DNA from: Desulforamulus hydrothermalis Lam5 = DSM 18033
Lineage (GTDB): Bacteria; Bacillota; Desulfotomaculia; Desulfotomaculales; Desulfotomaculaceae
NCBI RefSeq assembly: GCF_000315365.1
Contig: NZ_CAOS01000013.1
Coordinates: 1 to 64,000 of the forward strand
Length of the DNA stretch: 64,000 nucleotides
Direction of reading: 5' to 3'
A program made the translations under genes and the position numbers. The notes below the pieces were generated by a model. The model was not told where the DNA came from. It made no database searches and was given only the letters and a program-made list of their open reading frames with translations. Of this stretch, positions 24,350 to 32,636 are shown in pieces; position 1 is the first letter of the stretch, and the number at the start of each line of letters is the position of its first letter.

Positions 24350-24830
24350 GTGGTTGCGGACGTAGCTCATCTGGCTCCTGTCGGCAGGGGAGAATTTGCT
24401 GCCGGGTGCGAAAGAAGGGACGGCAGACTTCTGTAGTGCAAAAAAAAATAAGATGCCGCACGGCCGGCGGTAGTGGCGTACCGCCGGGGTGAAAGAGAGC
24501 CCGTCAATGGTAAAGGCGTAAAACAGTCCCTCCGGTGGGTTCTGGGTCGGACAGAACGTGCCACTGGCGAAGTCCTTTGACATAGCCCTTTGTTCCGGCA
24601 ACACAAAGGGAGTCCCTATGCAGTGTAGTGTAGTGCAAAAGCCTGTAACACCCAGACGGGGTCCCTTGGGCAATGTTTTTGTACTGCCTTTGTGCGTTCT
24701 TTGTTTTCGTCGGTTCACCACCCGCCGATGGCAAAGACCCGAAGGGGAAACAGTACAAAAATACCTCGAAGGATAAGACTTTTTCCGGGCTTTCTATTTT
24801 TCCGACGCGTAGTTCTGCTTCGGGGGTACA
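24350..24830 (+). other. Large structured non-coding region, possible ncRNA
   Basis: About 480 bp with no credible gene. It contains many short stems, including TTTTTGTACTG (24676-24686) with CAGTACAAAAA (24751-24761) and the repeated word TGTAGTG. An AT-rich stretch and an intrinsic terminator (25003-25035) follow on the plus strand with no gene between. A long plus-strand RNA from about 24300 to 25035 is plausible. I looked for a group II intron domain V and did not see it. Confidence 0.4.
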
Positions 24831-25002
24831 TCATGAAAAAAAGATAATTATATTATTAATTCTTGTGTTTTACTCTATTCGTTTCAGCCAGCATTATTGC
24901 ATGGCTTAGTTTTCTATTGTGTTTTTTGATTTAGTTCTAGCCAAACAAATGTTTTGTTTTTGGCTTAGTTTAGTGTTGTTTTTTGTCGTTTATCGATTTG
25001 AG

Positions 25003-25035
25003 ACCGTTCATCTTTTAAAAGATGGACGGTTTTTC
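25003..25035 (+). terminator. Intrinsic terminator
   Basis: ACCGTTCATCTTTT and AAAAGATGGACGGT pair with one mismatch and run into TTTTT. It is oriented to end plus-strand transcription coming from the structured region. Confidence 0.8.
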
Positions 25036-25066
25036 TATTTATATAGGGATTTTTGTCTTAAGCTAG

Positions 25067-25420
25067 CTATTTGGCCCGTCGTTTTAAGTCAAACAGTTGC
25101 ATGTCGTGCTGGGTGAGTTTGGTTGCTAAGTACATAATGCTGCTGTCAAGTGAGTCAAGTTTTTCAGTAGTTTCTCTACGGTTTAGCAGGACTTCTTCTT
25201 TTAAATCATCAATACGGTCAGCCAGGGCCTCTAATGTATTGCTGGTTTTATTAAAGTTATCATTTACAACCTCTCTAAAGTCGTAAAGACCACGGATTTT
25301 CTCAATGACTTCGTTTTCAATTTTGGTTTCAAGTTTTAGTTGGTTTTGCTCCAAGTTACTAACCCGTTGGTTAATAGACTTTAGCTCTTCGAGAATTTGA
25401 AGAAGTATTTGTTCACTCAT
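25067..25420 (-). CDS. Small coiled-coil protein
   Basis: Protein of 117 aa consisting almost wholly of predicted coiled coil (ILEELKSINQRVSNLEQNQ, DRIDDLKEEVLLNRRETTEK). ATG 25420 is chosen because AAAAGGTG precedes it; a GTG three codons earlier is possible. Its start overlaps the end of the XRE repressor gene, so the two form an operon. Function unknown; similar proteins are common next to phage-type repressors. Confidence 0.65.
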   Translation of the reverse strand: MSEQILLQILEELKSINQRVSNLEQNQLKLETKIENEVIEKIRGLYDFREVVNDNFNKTSNTLEALADRIDDLKEEVLLNRRETTEKLDSLDSSIMYLATKLTQHDMQLFDLKRRAK

Positions 25421-25805
25421 GGTTATCACCTTTTATTTCAACTTTTTGTTTTGTTTTAAGTTTTTTCAAGTGCAGTTCTACCAAGGCATCCAGTGTATCC
25501 GTTATGTCTTCGATATGTTCATCGGGAAGGTCTTTTACCCGGGCAATTACATCGTAAATTCTTTTAGTGCCTTTAAGTGGTTGCACTTGCGGTGGTGATG
25601 GGTCGTCTGAACGGCCCATGAGATAGTCGAGAGATACATTAAAGAAGTCAGCAAGTGTAATAAGATTATTTAAAGGAGGGGATGACTGACCGGCTTCATA
25701 TAACTGATACTGTCTAAGTGTAATATTTAATAATGTTGCCATATCCGATTGGGTTTTTTTGTTAGCTTTGCGTAAAGCTTTTAATCTATTCTCAAAATTA
25801 CTCAC
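25413..25805 (-). CDS. XRE-family repressor
   Basis: Protein of 130 aa with an N-terminal helix-turn-helix (LRKANKKTQSDMATLLNITL, residues about 8-60) and a charged C-terminal tail. It is divergent from a second small XRE protein across a 91-bp AT-rich spacer, the classic CI/Cro arrangement. It probably controls element genes such as the plus-strand operon that follows. Confidence 0.82.
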   Translation of the reverse strand: MSNFENRLKALRKANKKTQSDMATLLNITLRQYQLYEAGQSSPPLNNLITLADFFNVSLDYLMGRSDDPSPPQVQPLKGTKRIYDVIARVKDLPDEHIEDITDTLDALVELHLKKLKTKQKVEIKGDNHE

Positions 25806-25896
25806 AGCAGTTTCTCCCTAATATATTTACATGAAATAAAAATTCGTTTATATTAAAAATAACACGAAGTCAAATTACATAAAAGGAGGTGTCATA

Positions 25897-26103
25897 TTGA
25901 GGCATTCATTAAAATTAAGACGAAAGGCTGCAAGACTTACTCAGATGCAAGTAGCAAGCAAATTAGGTATCACTTCCAGAATGTACCAATATATTGAGGC
26001 TGGTCAGCGCAATCCTTCGTGGCCGGTGGCACTACGATTAGAGCAGATATTTAATACGCCAGCAAGTGAACTTTTGAAAATCTCACAAAGAGGTGGTTAT
26101 TAA
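25897..26103 (+). CDS. Cro-like XRE-family protein
   Basis: Protein of 68 aa, a single helix-turn-helix domain (RRKAARLTQMQVASKLGIT). The TTG start at 25897 is supported by AAAAGGAGGTG upstream. It is divergent from the 130-aa XRE repressor, so the pair may form a bistable switch for the element. Confidence 0.8.
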   Translation: MRHSLKLRRKAARLTQMQVASKLGITSRMYQYIEAGQRNPSWPVALRLEQIFNTPASELLKISQRGGY

Positions 26104-26189
26104 TGTATTATAACACAAAACAACCACCCCCAAAACAATAAACCGGAACGGCCTGGGTAAACCGCCGATTTTCGCGAGGAGGGAATAGT

Positions 26190-26501
26190 ATGTCTGTTCC
26201 AAAAATACCAAAATCTGACATCATTTACATAGCTGACCTGGACGGTGTGGTAAAATTTTCCATGCCGAAAGAAAAAGCGGAAAAATTTGTTATAAAAGGG
26301 AAGGGGGAGTGGGTCAGTCCAAACTTGGTGCAAACAATAGTTCGTCTGCGAGCGCCGCGTCGCGCGATGAAAACAGACGACATCATCTTCACTGACCATT
26401 TCTACGATGCCAAAAACTGGAAAGCGGGGGTGGTAGAGCGGGAAAGAATATTTGAGCAAAATTCAAAAAATGTTTTGAAATACCTTCATAAAGGAGAGTG
26501 A
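26190..26501 (+). CDS. Hypothetical protein
   Basis: Unrecognised protein of 103 aa, basic, without membrane segments. It starts MSVPKIPKSDIIYIADLDGV. CGAGGAGGG precedes the ATG. It is seven bases upstream of the secreted stalk-domain protein, so it is probably co-transcribed with it. Confidence 0.65.
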   Translation: MSVPKIPKSDIIYIADLDGVVKFSMPKEKAEKFVIKGKGEWVSPNLVQTIVRLRAPRRAMKTDDIIFTDHFYDAKNWKAGVVERERIFEQNSKNVLKYLHKGE

Positions 26502-26507
26502 TAGTTC

Positions 26508-27446
26508 ATGAAAAAAATGAAACAAAAACTGTTAACCGCAACCGTAGCAGGTGCTCTGACCCTGAGCTTGGCGGCCGGGGCAGGAGCCGAACAAAAGGAA
26601 CAGGTTAACATTTACGACCAGCAAAAGAACCTGGTCAAAAGCGTCGTCTTTGTTCCCGGGCAAAAAGAATACTTTGTAAACGGGCAAACCCCCGGGGTAA
26701 AGATGGATGCTGCCCCGTATATCAGCCAAAATCGCACATTTGTGCCGGTGCGCTACCTGGGCAACGCCCTGGGCGTGGTAAACGAAAACATTGCCTGGGA
26801 TACGAAAACAAGCAAGGCTAAGCTGACCCTGGGCAGCCGGTCAGCCGAGCTGACCATCGGCAAAAAGCAGATTATCTCCAACGGCAAAGTGGTTGAAGCA
26901 GACGTAGCCCCGGAACTGAAAAGCGGCCGCACATTTCTGCCCGCCCGGTTCGTGGCTGAGGCTCTGGGCTACCGGGTGGACTTCATTGACGGCCTGGTAG
27001 TGTGCTACCCGGAAGGCAGTCAGAAACCGGATATTTCAGCAGTTAAGCAGTATATCAACCAGCAACAGCCGCCGGTGCAGCAGGGTGAGACTAAAAATCT
27101 GAACGGTTACACCGTGCCGGTGAAGCCGAAGACTGATTTGATTATTAAATATGGTGAAGAAGAAAAAACAAATAAAGTTGAAATGAATATTGCCATCATC
27201 ATCCCCAACCGGGACGTGCAGGCCCAGTGCGACGAGGCGGAGCAAATCCTGGCATCTAAATTCGGCAAGGACTTTGCTAAAAAAGTGGTGGATGTGGCCA
27301 GGACGAAGACTGATGTCTGGCAGGAAATTTCAACAGGGAAGTTCCCTACTTTTACCGGTCCGAATGGTGAACTTGTGGATGTTAATTCCGGGTGGGGAAG
27401 TACTAGAACCAGTATCGTGGTCTGGAGTAAAGGAGGCAGTAACTAA
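26508..27446 (+). CDS. Secreted protein with copper amine oxidase N-terminal-like domain
   Basis: Exported protein of 312 aa. A signal peptide covers residues 1-27 (cut near AGA). The copper amine oxidase N-terminal-type (stalk) domain has its two typical halves, ISQNRTFVPVRYLGNALGVV and LKSGRTFLPARFVAEALGYR. These domains in Clostridia are surface or cell-wall modules, not oxidases. The last third from about residue 185 is unrecognised. GGAGAG precedes the ATG, and the gene overlaps the next by one base (TAATG). Confidence 0.82.
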   Translation: MKKMKQKLLTATVAGALTLSLAAGAGAEQKEQVNIYDQQKNLVKSVVFVPGQKEYFVNGQTPGVKMDAAPYISQNRTFVPVRYLGNALGVVNENIAWDTKTSKAKLTLGSRSAELTIGKKQIISNGKVVEADVAPELKSGRTFLPARFVAEALGYRVDFIDGLVVCYPEGSQKPDISAVKQYINQQQPPVQQGETKNLNGYTVPVKPKTDLIIKYGEEEKTNKVEMNIAIIIPNRDVQAQCDEAEQILASKFGKDFAKKVVDVARTKTDVWQEISTGKFPTFTGPNGELVDVNSGWGSTRTSIVVWSKGGSN

Positions 27447-28885
27447 TGAAAAAATTCATAACTCTTTTCCTGATCACGATATTTGTATTTAGTATGGCCG
27501 GTTTTGCTAATGCAGAGCCGGCCAATATTACAGAGGCCCTGGCCACGGCGAATGACGAACTGAGAGATAAAAATAATGGAACAGACTACTTTAAAAGTGT
27601 AAATAAGCAGGGCAAACCCATTAACGAAGCCAACTGGGCCAAGAGCCGCCTGTTCACCTACGGCACACCCCAGGAAGCATCACCTGGCAAAAACGATTTT
27701 GACCCTGTAACCAACCAATACCGATACCATGGTTACACCCGAAACGGCGAAAAATACACCAACACCTTCTTCCGTAACGACACCACCGATACGCTGGACG
27801 TTAACAGTGCAAATTGGATTCCATGGCCGTGGGCTAATACGGCTGTACAAAACTTCGTCACCAACGTCATGCGCGAGCCAGCGCTGGAGTCAAACAACCC
27901 CTTCAATAACGACCCGGCCCTTTTGAAGTCAATCATCATGGGTATGGAAAATGTAACCCAGTACAACCCGTATATCAAATTTAAACGAGACAGCCGCCAG
28001 TGGCAGCAGTACGTTCACATATTACAACCGCCCACCAAGTACACCTTTGGCATGGGGCGGTTATTTCATATGAAAAATGGTAATATATGGTATTTAACAA
28101 TCCCCTTGACACCGCTGGCTTTAACTGCTGATCCTGATTTTTCAGTGACATTGGAGGTAGAGAAGTTTCGAGACACAAAACCCGGGGATAAAGTAACGTC
28201 AACAGTGACATACAAACTAAATCAAGACCACCCCAGGGCAGAGAGGGCCTGGTTGCGTCTGCACCACCAGGTGGGTAATACTGAATACCCGGTTAAGCTG
28301 CAGCCACTCAACCCGGCCGATGCACCGAACAGCAACGGTTACGTAACCTTCCAGCCCGGTGAGAGCAAGACCTACAAGTACACATTCACAGTGCAGAGTA
28401 CATCTAAGAAAATCATTGCTCGTATTAACCCGGTGGATAGTGCAAACGACAAAGACTGGAACAACAACCGAGATGAAGCAGACATTTTTAGCGGTTACGA
28501 CGTCGGTATCACTGTAGTTTCGCAGTATGGTAAAGATATCAGCATCGAAAGAGGCAAAACTGATACCCTGCCGTTTTTGGCAATAATTAAACGATACGAC
28601 CAGGAAGGCGGGACTATCCCGGTTAAACTCACCCTTACCGGCCCCGGTGGAACTGTGACAAAGATACTGAACATGACTTCCGGCCAGCGTATTGATGTGC
28701 CGTATAAGTTTACAGTTAACAGTACACCTAAAACATATAAAGTACATGGTGAAGTATGGCCGCCGGACAAATCCTGGGAAGATATTAAACCGAAAAATAA
28801 TGTTTCTGAAGCCAGCATTACAACTAAAACCTTTGGTCTTGCCCCCGGTGAAAATGAAATCCGAGTCAACCTCGGTGGTATATAA
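27446..28885 (+). CDS. Large secreted beta-rich protein
   Basis: Exported protein of 479 aa with a signal peptide ending near FANAEP. The middle and C-terminal parts look like repeated immunoglobulin-like or CARDB-type beta sandwiches (VTLEVEKFRDTKPGDKVTST and a second unit near DVGITVVSQYGKDISIERG). Co-translated with the stalk-domain protein, so the two may form a surface structure. I do not recognise the N-terminal domain. The unit is element cargo with no obvious role in excision or replication. Confidence 0.75.
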   Translation: MKKFITLFLITIFVFSMAGFANAEPANITEALATANDELRDKNNGTDYFKSVNKQGKPINEANWAKSRLFTYGTPQEASPGKNDFDPVTNQYRYHGYTRNGEKYTNTFFRNDTTDTLDVNSANWIPWPWANTAVQNFVTNVMREPALESNNPFNNDPALLKSIIMGMENVTQYNPYIKFKRDSRQWQQYVHILQPPTKYTFGMGRLFHMKNGNIWYLTIPLTPLALTADPDFSVTLEVEKFRDTKPGDKVTSTVTYKLNQDHPRAERAWLRLHHQVGNTEYPVKLQPLNPADAPNSNGYVTFQPGESKTYKYTFTVQSTSKKIIARINPVDSANDKDWNNNRDEADIFSGYDVGITVVSQYGKDISIERGKTDTLPFLAIIKRYDQEGGTIPVKLTLTGPGGTVTKILNMTSGQRIDVPYKFTVNSTPKTYKVHGEVWPPDKSWEDIKPKNNVSEASITTKTFGLAPGENEIRVNLGGI

Positions 28886-28892
28886 CACCGCC

Positions 28893-28916
28893 TTCCCCGC
28901 CCTCCGGGGCGGGGAA
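28893..28916 (+). terminator. Hairpin after secreted-protein genes
   Basis: TTCCCCGCCC, loop TCCG, GGGCGGGGAA: a perfect 10-bp stem eight bases after the stop. The downstream T content is modest (TCTTAATAATTTT), but the stem is very stable. Confidence 0.7.
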
Positions 28917-29003
28917 ATCTTAATAATTTTCCAGCTTTATAATTCCAGGTACATAATAAAAAGTGATAAAATAAGGCTCAAAAGACTCCAGGGGTGTATA
29001 TAA

Positions 29004-29771
29004 ATGTTTACAAAAATTGATTCTCTAAAAAAAATCGTAGAAGCCAAACGACCTTTACATCCAGAATTAATGGCAACCATTGCCCAAAAGTTCCGCGAGG
29101 AATGGACGTATAATTCCAATGCCATTGAAGGCAACACTATGACTTTGCAAGAAACGCTTTTCTTTTTGCGTGAAGGTTTGACTGTACAAGGGCGCACCCT
29201 GCGAGAACATTTAGAGATGATTAATCATGCAGAAGCAGTAGATTACCTGCAAGATGCCATTAAACACCGTGATTTAACCGAAGGGCTTATTAAGGAATTT
29301 CATGCCATTCTTTTCTCGGGTATTAAGACTATGGCCGGGGGAGTACCTGTGGTACCCGGAGCATATAAAACCAAAAATAATCATGTACTAACTGCCAGCG
29401 GTAAAATACATCACTATACGCCGGCCAGTCAGGTTCCGGCTGAGATGGAAAAACTGCTAAAGTGGTACAAGGATAACAAAGGTAAGCTGCATGCCGTTGA
29501 ATTAGCAGCGCTTTTTCACCACAGGTTTGTTGCTATTCACCCTTTTCCGGACGGAAACGGCAGGGTAGGCAGATTGTGTATGAATTTTATTTTAATGAAA
29601 AATGCTTATCCGCCGGCTATTATTCGCAAAGAAAACCGTAAAGAATATTACATTTCTTTAGAAGAAGCTGACCATGGCAACCCGCAGTTATTTATAAATT
29701 TGGTGGCTGATGAAGTAATAAGGAATTTACAGTTGATGGTAGATGAAATAGAAAGAGCTCCCAAAAATTAA
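29004..29771 (+). CDS. Fic-family AMP-transferase
   Basis: Fic/DOC-fold protein of 255 aa. The catalytic motif HPFPDGNGRVGRL lies near residue 178. The N-terminal inhibitory helix carries SNAIEGN near residue 38, which matches the S/TxxxE motif of self-inhibited (class II) Fic enzymes. It should transfer AMP to a protein hydroxyl, with the target unknown. A terminator follows, so it is a single-gene unit in the element. Confidence 0.87.
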   Translation: MFTKIDSLKKIVEAKRPLHPELMATIAQKFREEWTYNSNAIEGNTMTLQETLFFLREGLTVQGRTLREHLEMINHAEAVDYLQDAIKHRDLTEGLIKEFHAILFSGIKTMAGGVPVVPGAYKTKNNHVLTASGKIHHYTPASQVPAEMEKLLKWYKDNKGKLHAVELAALFHHRFVAIHPFPDGNGRVGRLCMNFILMKNAYPPAIIRKENRKEYYISLEEADHGNPQLFINLVADEVIRNLQLMVDEIERAPKN

Positions 29772-29788
29772 ATAGTTCATGCATTAAT

Positions 29789-29815
29789 AAGACCGCCATG
29801 TGCGGTCTTTAATTT
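29789..29815 (+). terminator. Intrinsic terminator after fic
   Basis: AAGACCGC, loop CATGT-type, GCGGTCTT followed by TAATTTTAT. A perfect 8-bp stem 18 bases after the fic stop. Confidence 0.75.
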
Positions 29816-29883
29816 TATAGCGGTTTTTTTATTGCAAGTGTACAAACCGTATAAACATATTCTATGACAGGGGTGATATAGTT

Positions 29884-30048
29884 ATGAAAAAAAGCAGCAG
29901 CAATACCATTTCCAGGCGGCCGGTTATCTCACTAACAGTTTGTTATTCACAAGATGGCGCAGGTTTAAATGATGCATACAAACTACTGGCCAAAAAGGTC
30001 ATGGAACGGAGGTTAGCAGTTTGCGGGCGGCGGTCTATATCCGGGTAA
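29884..30048 (+). CDS. Small protein overlapping the recombinase start
   Basis: ORF of 54 codons starting MKKSSSNTISRRPVISLTV and containing DAYKLLAKKVMERR. It has AGGGGTG upstream and overlaps the recombinase gene by 28 bases. Short ORFs of this type often precede large serine recombinases in Firmicute elements, so it may be a coupled helper or leader. Coding status is moderately supported. Confidence 0.55.
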   Translation: MKKSSSNTISRRPVISLTVCYSQDGAGLNDAYKLLAKKVMERRLAVCGRRSISG

Positions 30049-31502
30049 GTACAGACGACCAGGTGAAACACGGCTACAGTTTGGCCGAACAACGGGAGGC
30101 CTGCTGTAGCCGTGCCCGTATATTAGGAGCCCAGGAAGTGACGGTATTTTCCGATGAGGGAATTTCGGGAAGTACCCTGGAACGCCCTGGCTTAAACGAA
30201 ATGAGGGAAGCTGCTCGGGAGGGCAGGTTTCAGCTGCTGGTTGTGCGAGATGCCGACCGTCTTTCACGAAAGCTGGCCCACCAGTTGCTTATTACCGATG
30301 AATTAGAAAAATGCGGTATTAAGCTGGAATTCCTTGATTTTGACTGGAAGGACACACCGGAGGGACGGTTGTTTTACTCAATACGAGGTGCGATAGCCGA
30401 GTATGAAAGGGAAAAAATTCGGGATCGTATGGGCAGAGGGAAAGAGCAAAAGGCAAGGCAAGGCGGTATTCCAATCAATTTTGACGTTTTTGGGTATCAA
30501 TATGATCCGGAAACCGGAAAAGTAAGCTATTTAGAACACGAAAAAAAAGTTGTAGTTGATATATTTAACTGGTTTACTAGTGAAGATATAGGGGCAAATG
30601 GTATAGCAAAAAGACTGAATGAAAACGGTATACCAACCCGCCGTCGGGCTGGACGGTGGCACCGTCAGGTAGTGAAACAAATATTAGCAAACACTGTCTA
30701 CATTGGCCTGTGGCGGTTTAAAGATATGCTAATTAAAGTACCCCCGATAATAGATGAAAATACATTTTATAGGGCTCAAGAAAAGTTAAGAGAAGTACGC
30801 AGGCTTTACGCAGGAAAACAAAAGCATGGGTATCTTTTGTCCGGACTAATTACTTGTGCGGATTGCGGCAATACCATGACGGGCGCATACGCCAGGTGGT
30901 GGGGCAAGAGAGAAAGAAGATATACATGCAATAAAACCTGCCAGGGATACAAAAACGAAGGATGCAGACCAGCAAAGTATATATTAGCTGACGTTATCGA
31001 AGAAGCGGTCTGGGGGCAAATACAAGCATGGTTAATAGATCCTGACCGCCTGGCCCGGGAGGCTATGGGGCAGATAATTGGGCAGAGCGACCCTAGAGAG
31101 CAGATCATGGTTATAAACAAACACTTAGCCGACATAGAAAAAGGTCAAGAGGCGTTAATTGACGTGATTGCCAAAGGGTATCTTGACCATATTGACAGCA
31201 TAAAGAAAAAATTGACTGAATTGAAACGACGCAAAGAAAAATTGGAAAAAAGAAAAGAAGAATTACTTCTGGCATGCAGGCAACGTGAGGAATTGTTTGC
31301 TAAAATAGATGAGATAAGGGAAATATCCGAGTCCATCTTACGAAGGTTAGATGATTTGGCTTTTACTGAAAAGCGTTCCTTGGTCAGGGCCCTGGTCAAA
31401 CAGGTTATTGTATCCGGCCGAGGTGTACCGGGAGGCAATGGGTTGCGGTTTATCAATGTTACCGTACTGGCTAAAATCCCGGAGCAAAGAATATCTTCTT
31501 AA
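30021..31502 (+). CDS. Large serine recombinase (SpoIVCA-like, sigK element excision)
   Basis: Site-specific recombinase of 493 aa. The resolvase catalytic domain starts AAVYIRVSTDDQVKHGYSL with the nucleophile serine near residue 9. The recombinase domain follows (about 155-260), then a zinc ribbon with CADCGNTM and later cysteines, and a coiled coil near 375-430. The start is TTG 30021 with GGAGG at good spacing. The gene ends 15 bases from the sigK 5' fragment and about 35 bases from the right attachment core. It is the enzyme expected to excise the element in the sporulating mother cell. Confidence 0.92.
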   Translation: MRAAVYIRVSTDDQVKHGYSLAEQREACCSRARILGAQEVTVFSDEGISGSTLERPGLNEMREAAREGRFQLLVVRDADRLSRKLAHQLLITDELEKCGIKLEFLDFDWKDTPEGRLFYSIRGAIAEYEREKIRDRMGRGKEQKARQGGIPINFDVFGYQYDPETGKVSYLEHEKKVVVDIFNWFTSEDIGANGIAKRLNENGIPTRRRAGRWHRQVVKQILANTVYIGLWRFKDMLIKVPPIIDENTFYRAQEKLREVRRLYAGKQKHGYLLSGLITCADCGNTMTGAYARWWGKRERRYTCNKTCQGYKNEGCRPAKYILADVIEEAVWGQIQAWLIDPDRLAREAMGQIIGQSDPREQIMVINKHLADIEKGQEALIDVIAKGYLDHIDSIKKKLTELKRRKEKLEKRKEELLLACRQREELFAKIDEIREISESILRRLDDLAFTEKRSLVRALVKQVIVSGRGVPGGNGLRFINVTVLAKIPEQRISS

Positions 31503-31516
31503 CCGCATGGGGCTTG

Positions 31517-31882
31517 CTATACTCTTGTCAGCGACATTTCATTTTCAATACAGCGAGCTGCGTAGGTAGCCAAGCGGGTTCCCTTATCCGGTTTGAAAGT
31601 ATTGATGGCTTTAATTAAGCCGATGGTGCCGATGGAAATCAGGTCATCTACATCCTCGCCGGTCGAATCAAATTTTTTTACAATATGGGCCACCAGCCGC
31701 AGGTTTCTTTCTGTTAAAACATGCCTGGCATTTTCATCGCCGCCTGCCAGTAGCTCAAGATAATGGGCTTCTTCTTCCTCGTTGAGAGGATGGGGAAAAG
31801 TATTGTTGGCAATGTAGGAAACCAGGGCAATGAAGCCGTTGACTAACGACAGGATAGCGACCGTCCACAGGCCGGGTAGCAT
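31517..31882 (-). CDS. sigK: sigK 5' part (pro-sequence and regions 1-2), interrupted gene
   Basis: Amino-terminal half of sigma-K. The hydrophobic pro-sequence ([20 protein letters not shown]) is cut off by SpoIVFB in the family. [22 protein letters not shown] and YAARCIENE follow SigK exactly. After GAA the frame runs a few codons into element DNA (MSLTRV) and stops. ATG 31882 is chosen, with a G-rich ribosome binding site upstream. Rejoining at TGAAAT links IENE to ILMHLR of the 3' part. Confidence 0.93.
   Translation of the reverse strand: MLPGLWTVAILSLVNGFIALVSYIANNTFPHPLNEEEEAHYLELLAGGDENARHVLTERNLRLVAHIVKKFDSTGEDVDDLISIGTIGLIKAINTFKPDKGTRLATYAARCIENEMSLTRV
31536..31541 (-). repeat. 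Right attachment core of the sigK element
   Basis: TGAAAT on the minus strand, within GAAAATGAAATGTCGCTG. It is identical to the left core. SigK homology stops at this point and the sequence beyond belongs to the element. Confidence 0.85.
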
Positions 31883-31919
31883 CAAGCAATCCCCCCCAAT
31901 AAGAATTAAGTCAACAATA

Positions 31920-31928
31920 TATGTTATG
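31920..31928 (-). promoter_or_regulatory. Possible mother-cell sigma promoter of sigK
   Basis: On the minus strand CATAACATA lies about 38 bases before the sigK ATG and matches the -10 pattern CATAnnnTA used by sigma-K; it is also near the sigma-E pattern. A convincing -35 was not fixed. Confidence 0.3.
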
Positions 31929-31988
31929 GAGAGAAAAAAAATTGGTGTTTGTCCCGGCAGACAATTTCGGCAAAATTTAGCTGCTAAG

Positions 31989-32018
31989 TTGACGAAAGGT
32001 ACCCGATACGAGTAAAAT
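31989..32018 (+). promoter_or_regulatory. Sigma-A type promoter of yqeG-aro-pil
   Basis: TTGACG (31989-31994), an 18-bp spacer and TAAAAT (32013-32018) lie about 65 bases before yqeG. It is the best promoter for the shikimate genes and perhaps for pilus locus 1. Confidence 0.6.
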
Positions 32019-32083
32019 AGGCACAGTAAAATATTGCAAGCAATATGGGTGCCCCGAGGCGCCGGCTATAAGTGGTGTTAAAG

Positions 32084-32584
32084 ATGTTGTCAGTGCTTCA
32101 TCCCAAGGCCTATGTGCCCTCTTTATTTCATATTAACCTGCAGGATTTAAAAAGCAGGGGTATTAAAGCCATTCTTTTTGATATTGACAACACGCTGATC
32201 CCCTGGGATTGTCAGCAGATGGATCCGCAAATTGAAGCCTGGCTGCGCCACCTCTGTCAGCAGGGATTTAAAATATGCTTTGTATCCAACAATAATGAAG
32301 GCAGGGTAGCAGCCCTATGCCGCTCTTTGCAGGTGCCGGGTATACACAAGGCTGCCAAGCCCCGGCGTAAAGGGTTGCGGCGTGCCCTTGCCCTTTTAGG
32401 TGCGGCAACGCACGAAACTGCCCTGGTGGGGGACCAAGTTTTCACCGATGTACTGGCCGGCAACCGTTTGGGGCTGTATACCATTTTAGTAACGCCGCTG
32501 GCCGGTAAGGAGTTTATCGGCACCAGAATTAACAGGCAATTAGAAAAACTGGTACTGGGTCGCATAAAAAAAATGCAATCATAA
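32084..32584 (+). CDS. yqeG: YqeG-family HAD phosphatase
   Basis: HAD-superfamily IIIA phosphatase of 166 aa. The nucleophile motif is LFDIDNTLIPW, the second motif is FVSNNNEGR, and the acid motif is VGDQVFTDVLAGNR. ATG 32084 is chosen because MLSVLHPKAYVPSLF aligns with the usual YqeG start; in-frame GTGs at 32072 and 32075 are possible. It leads the shikimate operon, a common order in Clostridia. Physiological substrate unknown. Confidence 0.85.
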   Translation: MLSVLHPKAYVPSLFHINLQDLKSRGIKAILFDIDNTLIPWDCQQMDPQIEAWLRHLCQQGFKICFVSNNNEGRVAALCRSLQVPGIHKAAKPRRKGLRRALALLGAATHETALVGDQVFTDVLAGNRLGLYTILVTPLAGKEFIGTRINRQLEKLVLGRIKKMQS

Positions 32585-32636
32585 AGATATTGCTTGGCAC
32601 CGGCCAAGCTTTTCTTGCATCCGGGAGGAAATATGC

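Larger units (their letters stand above)
16754..31541. mobile_element. skin-like sigK intervening element, about 14.8 kb
   Basis: The element splits sigK. Its ends are defined by the hexamer ATTTCA (TGAAAT on the sigK strand) at 16754-16759 and 31536-31541, which would recombine to release a 14,782-bp circle and restore AAT GAA ATT CTG ATG in frame. A large serine recombinase is encoded just inside the right end, as in the Bacillus and Clostridioides skin elements. The content is plasmid-like rather than phage-like: rep with iterons, TraG-type ATPase, replication-relaxation proteins, ribbon-helix-helix coiled-coil protein, toxin-antitoxin, XRE regulators, Fic and secreted proteins. Confidence 0.93.

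Noticed and set aside
24350-24830. Group II intron remnant
   Set aside because: A GTGCG-like word is present, but no domain V hairpin or reverse transcriptase was seen.
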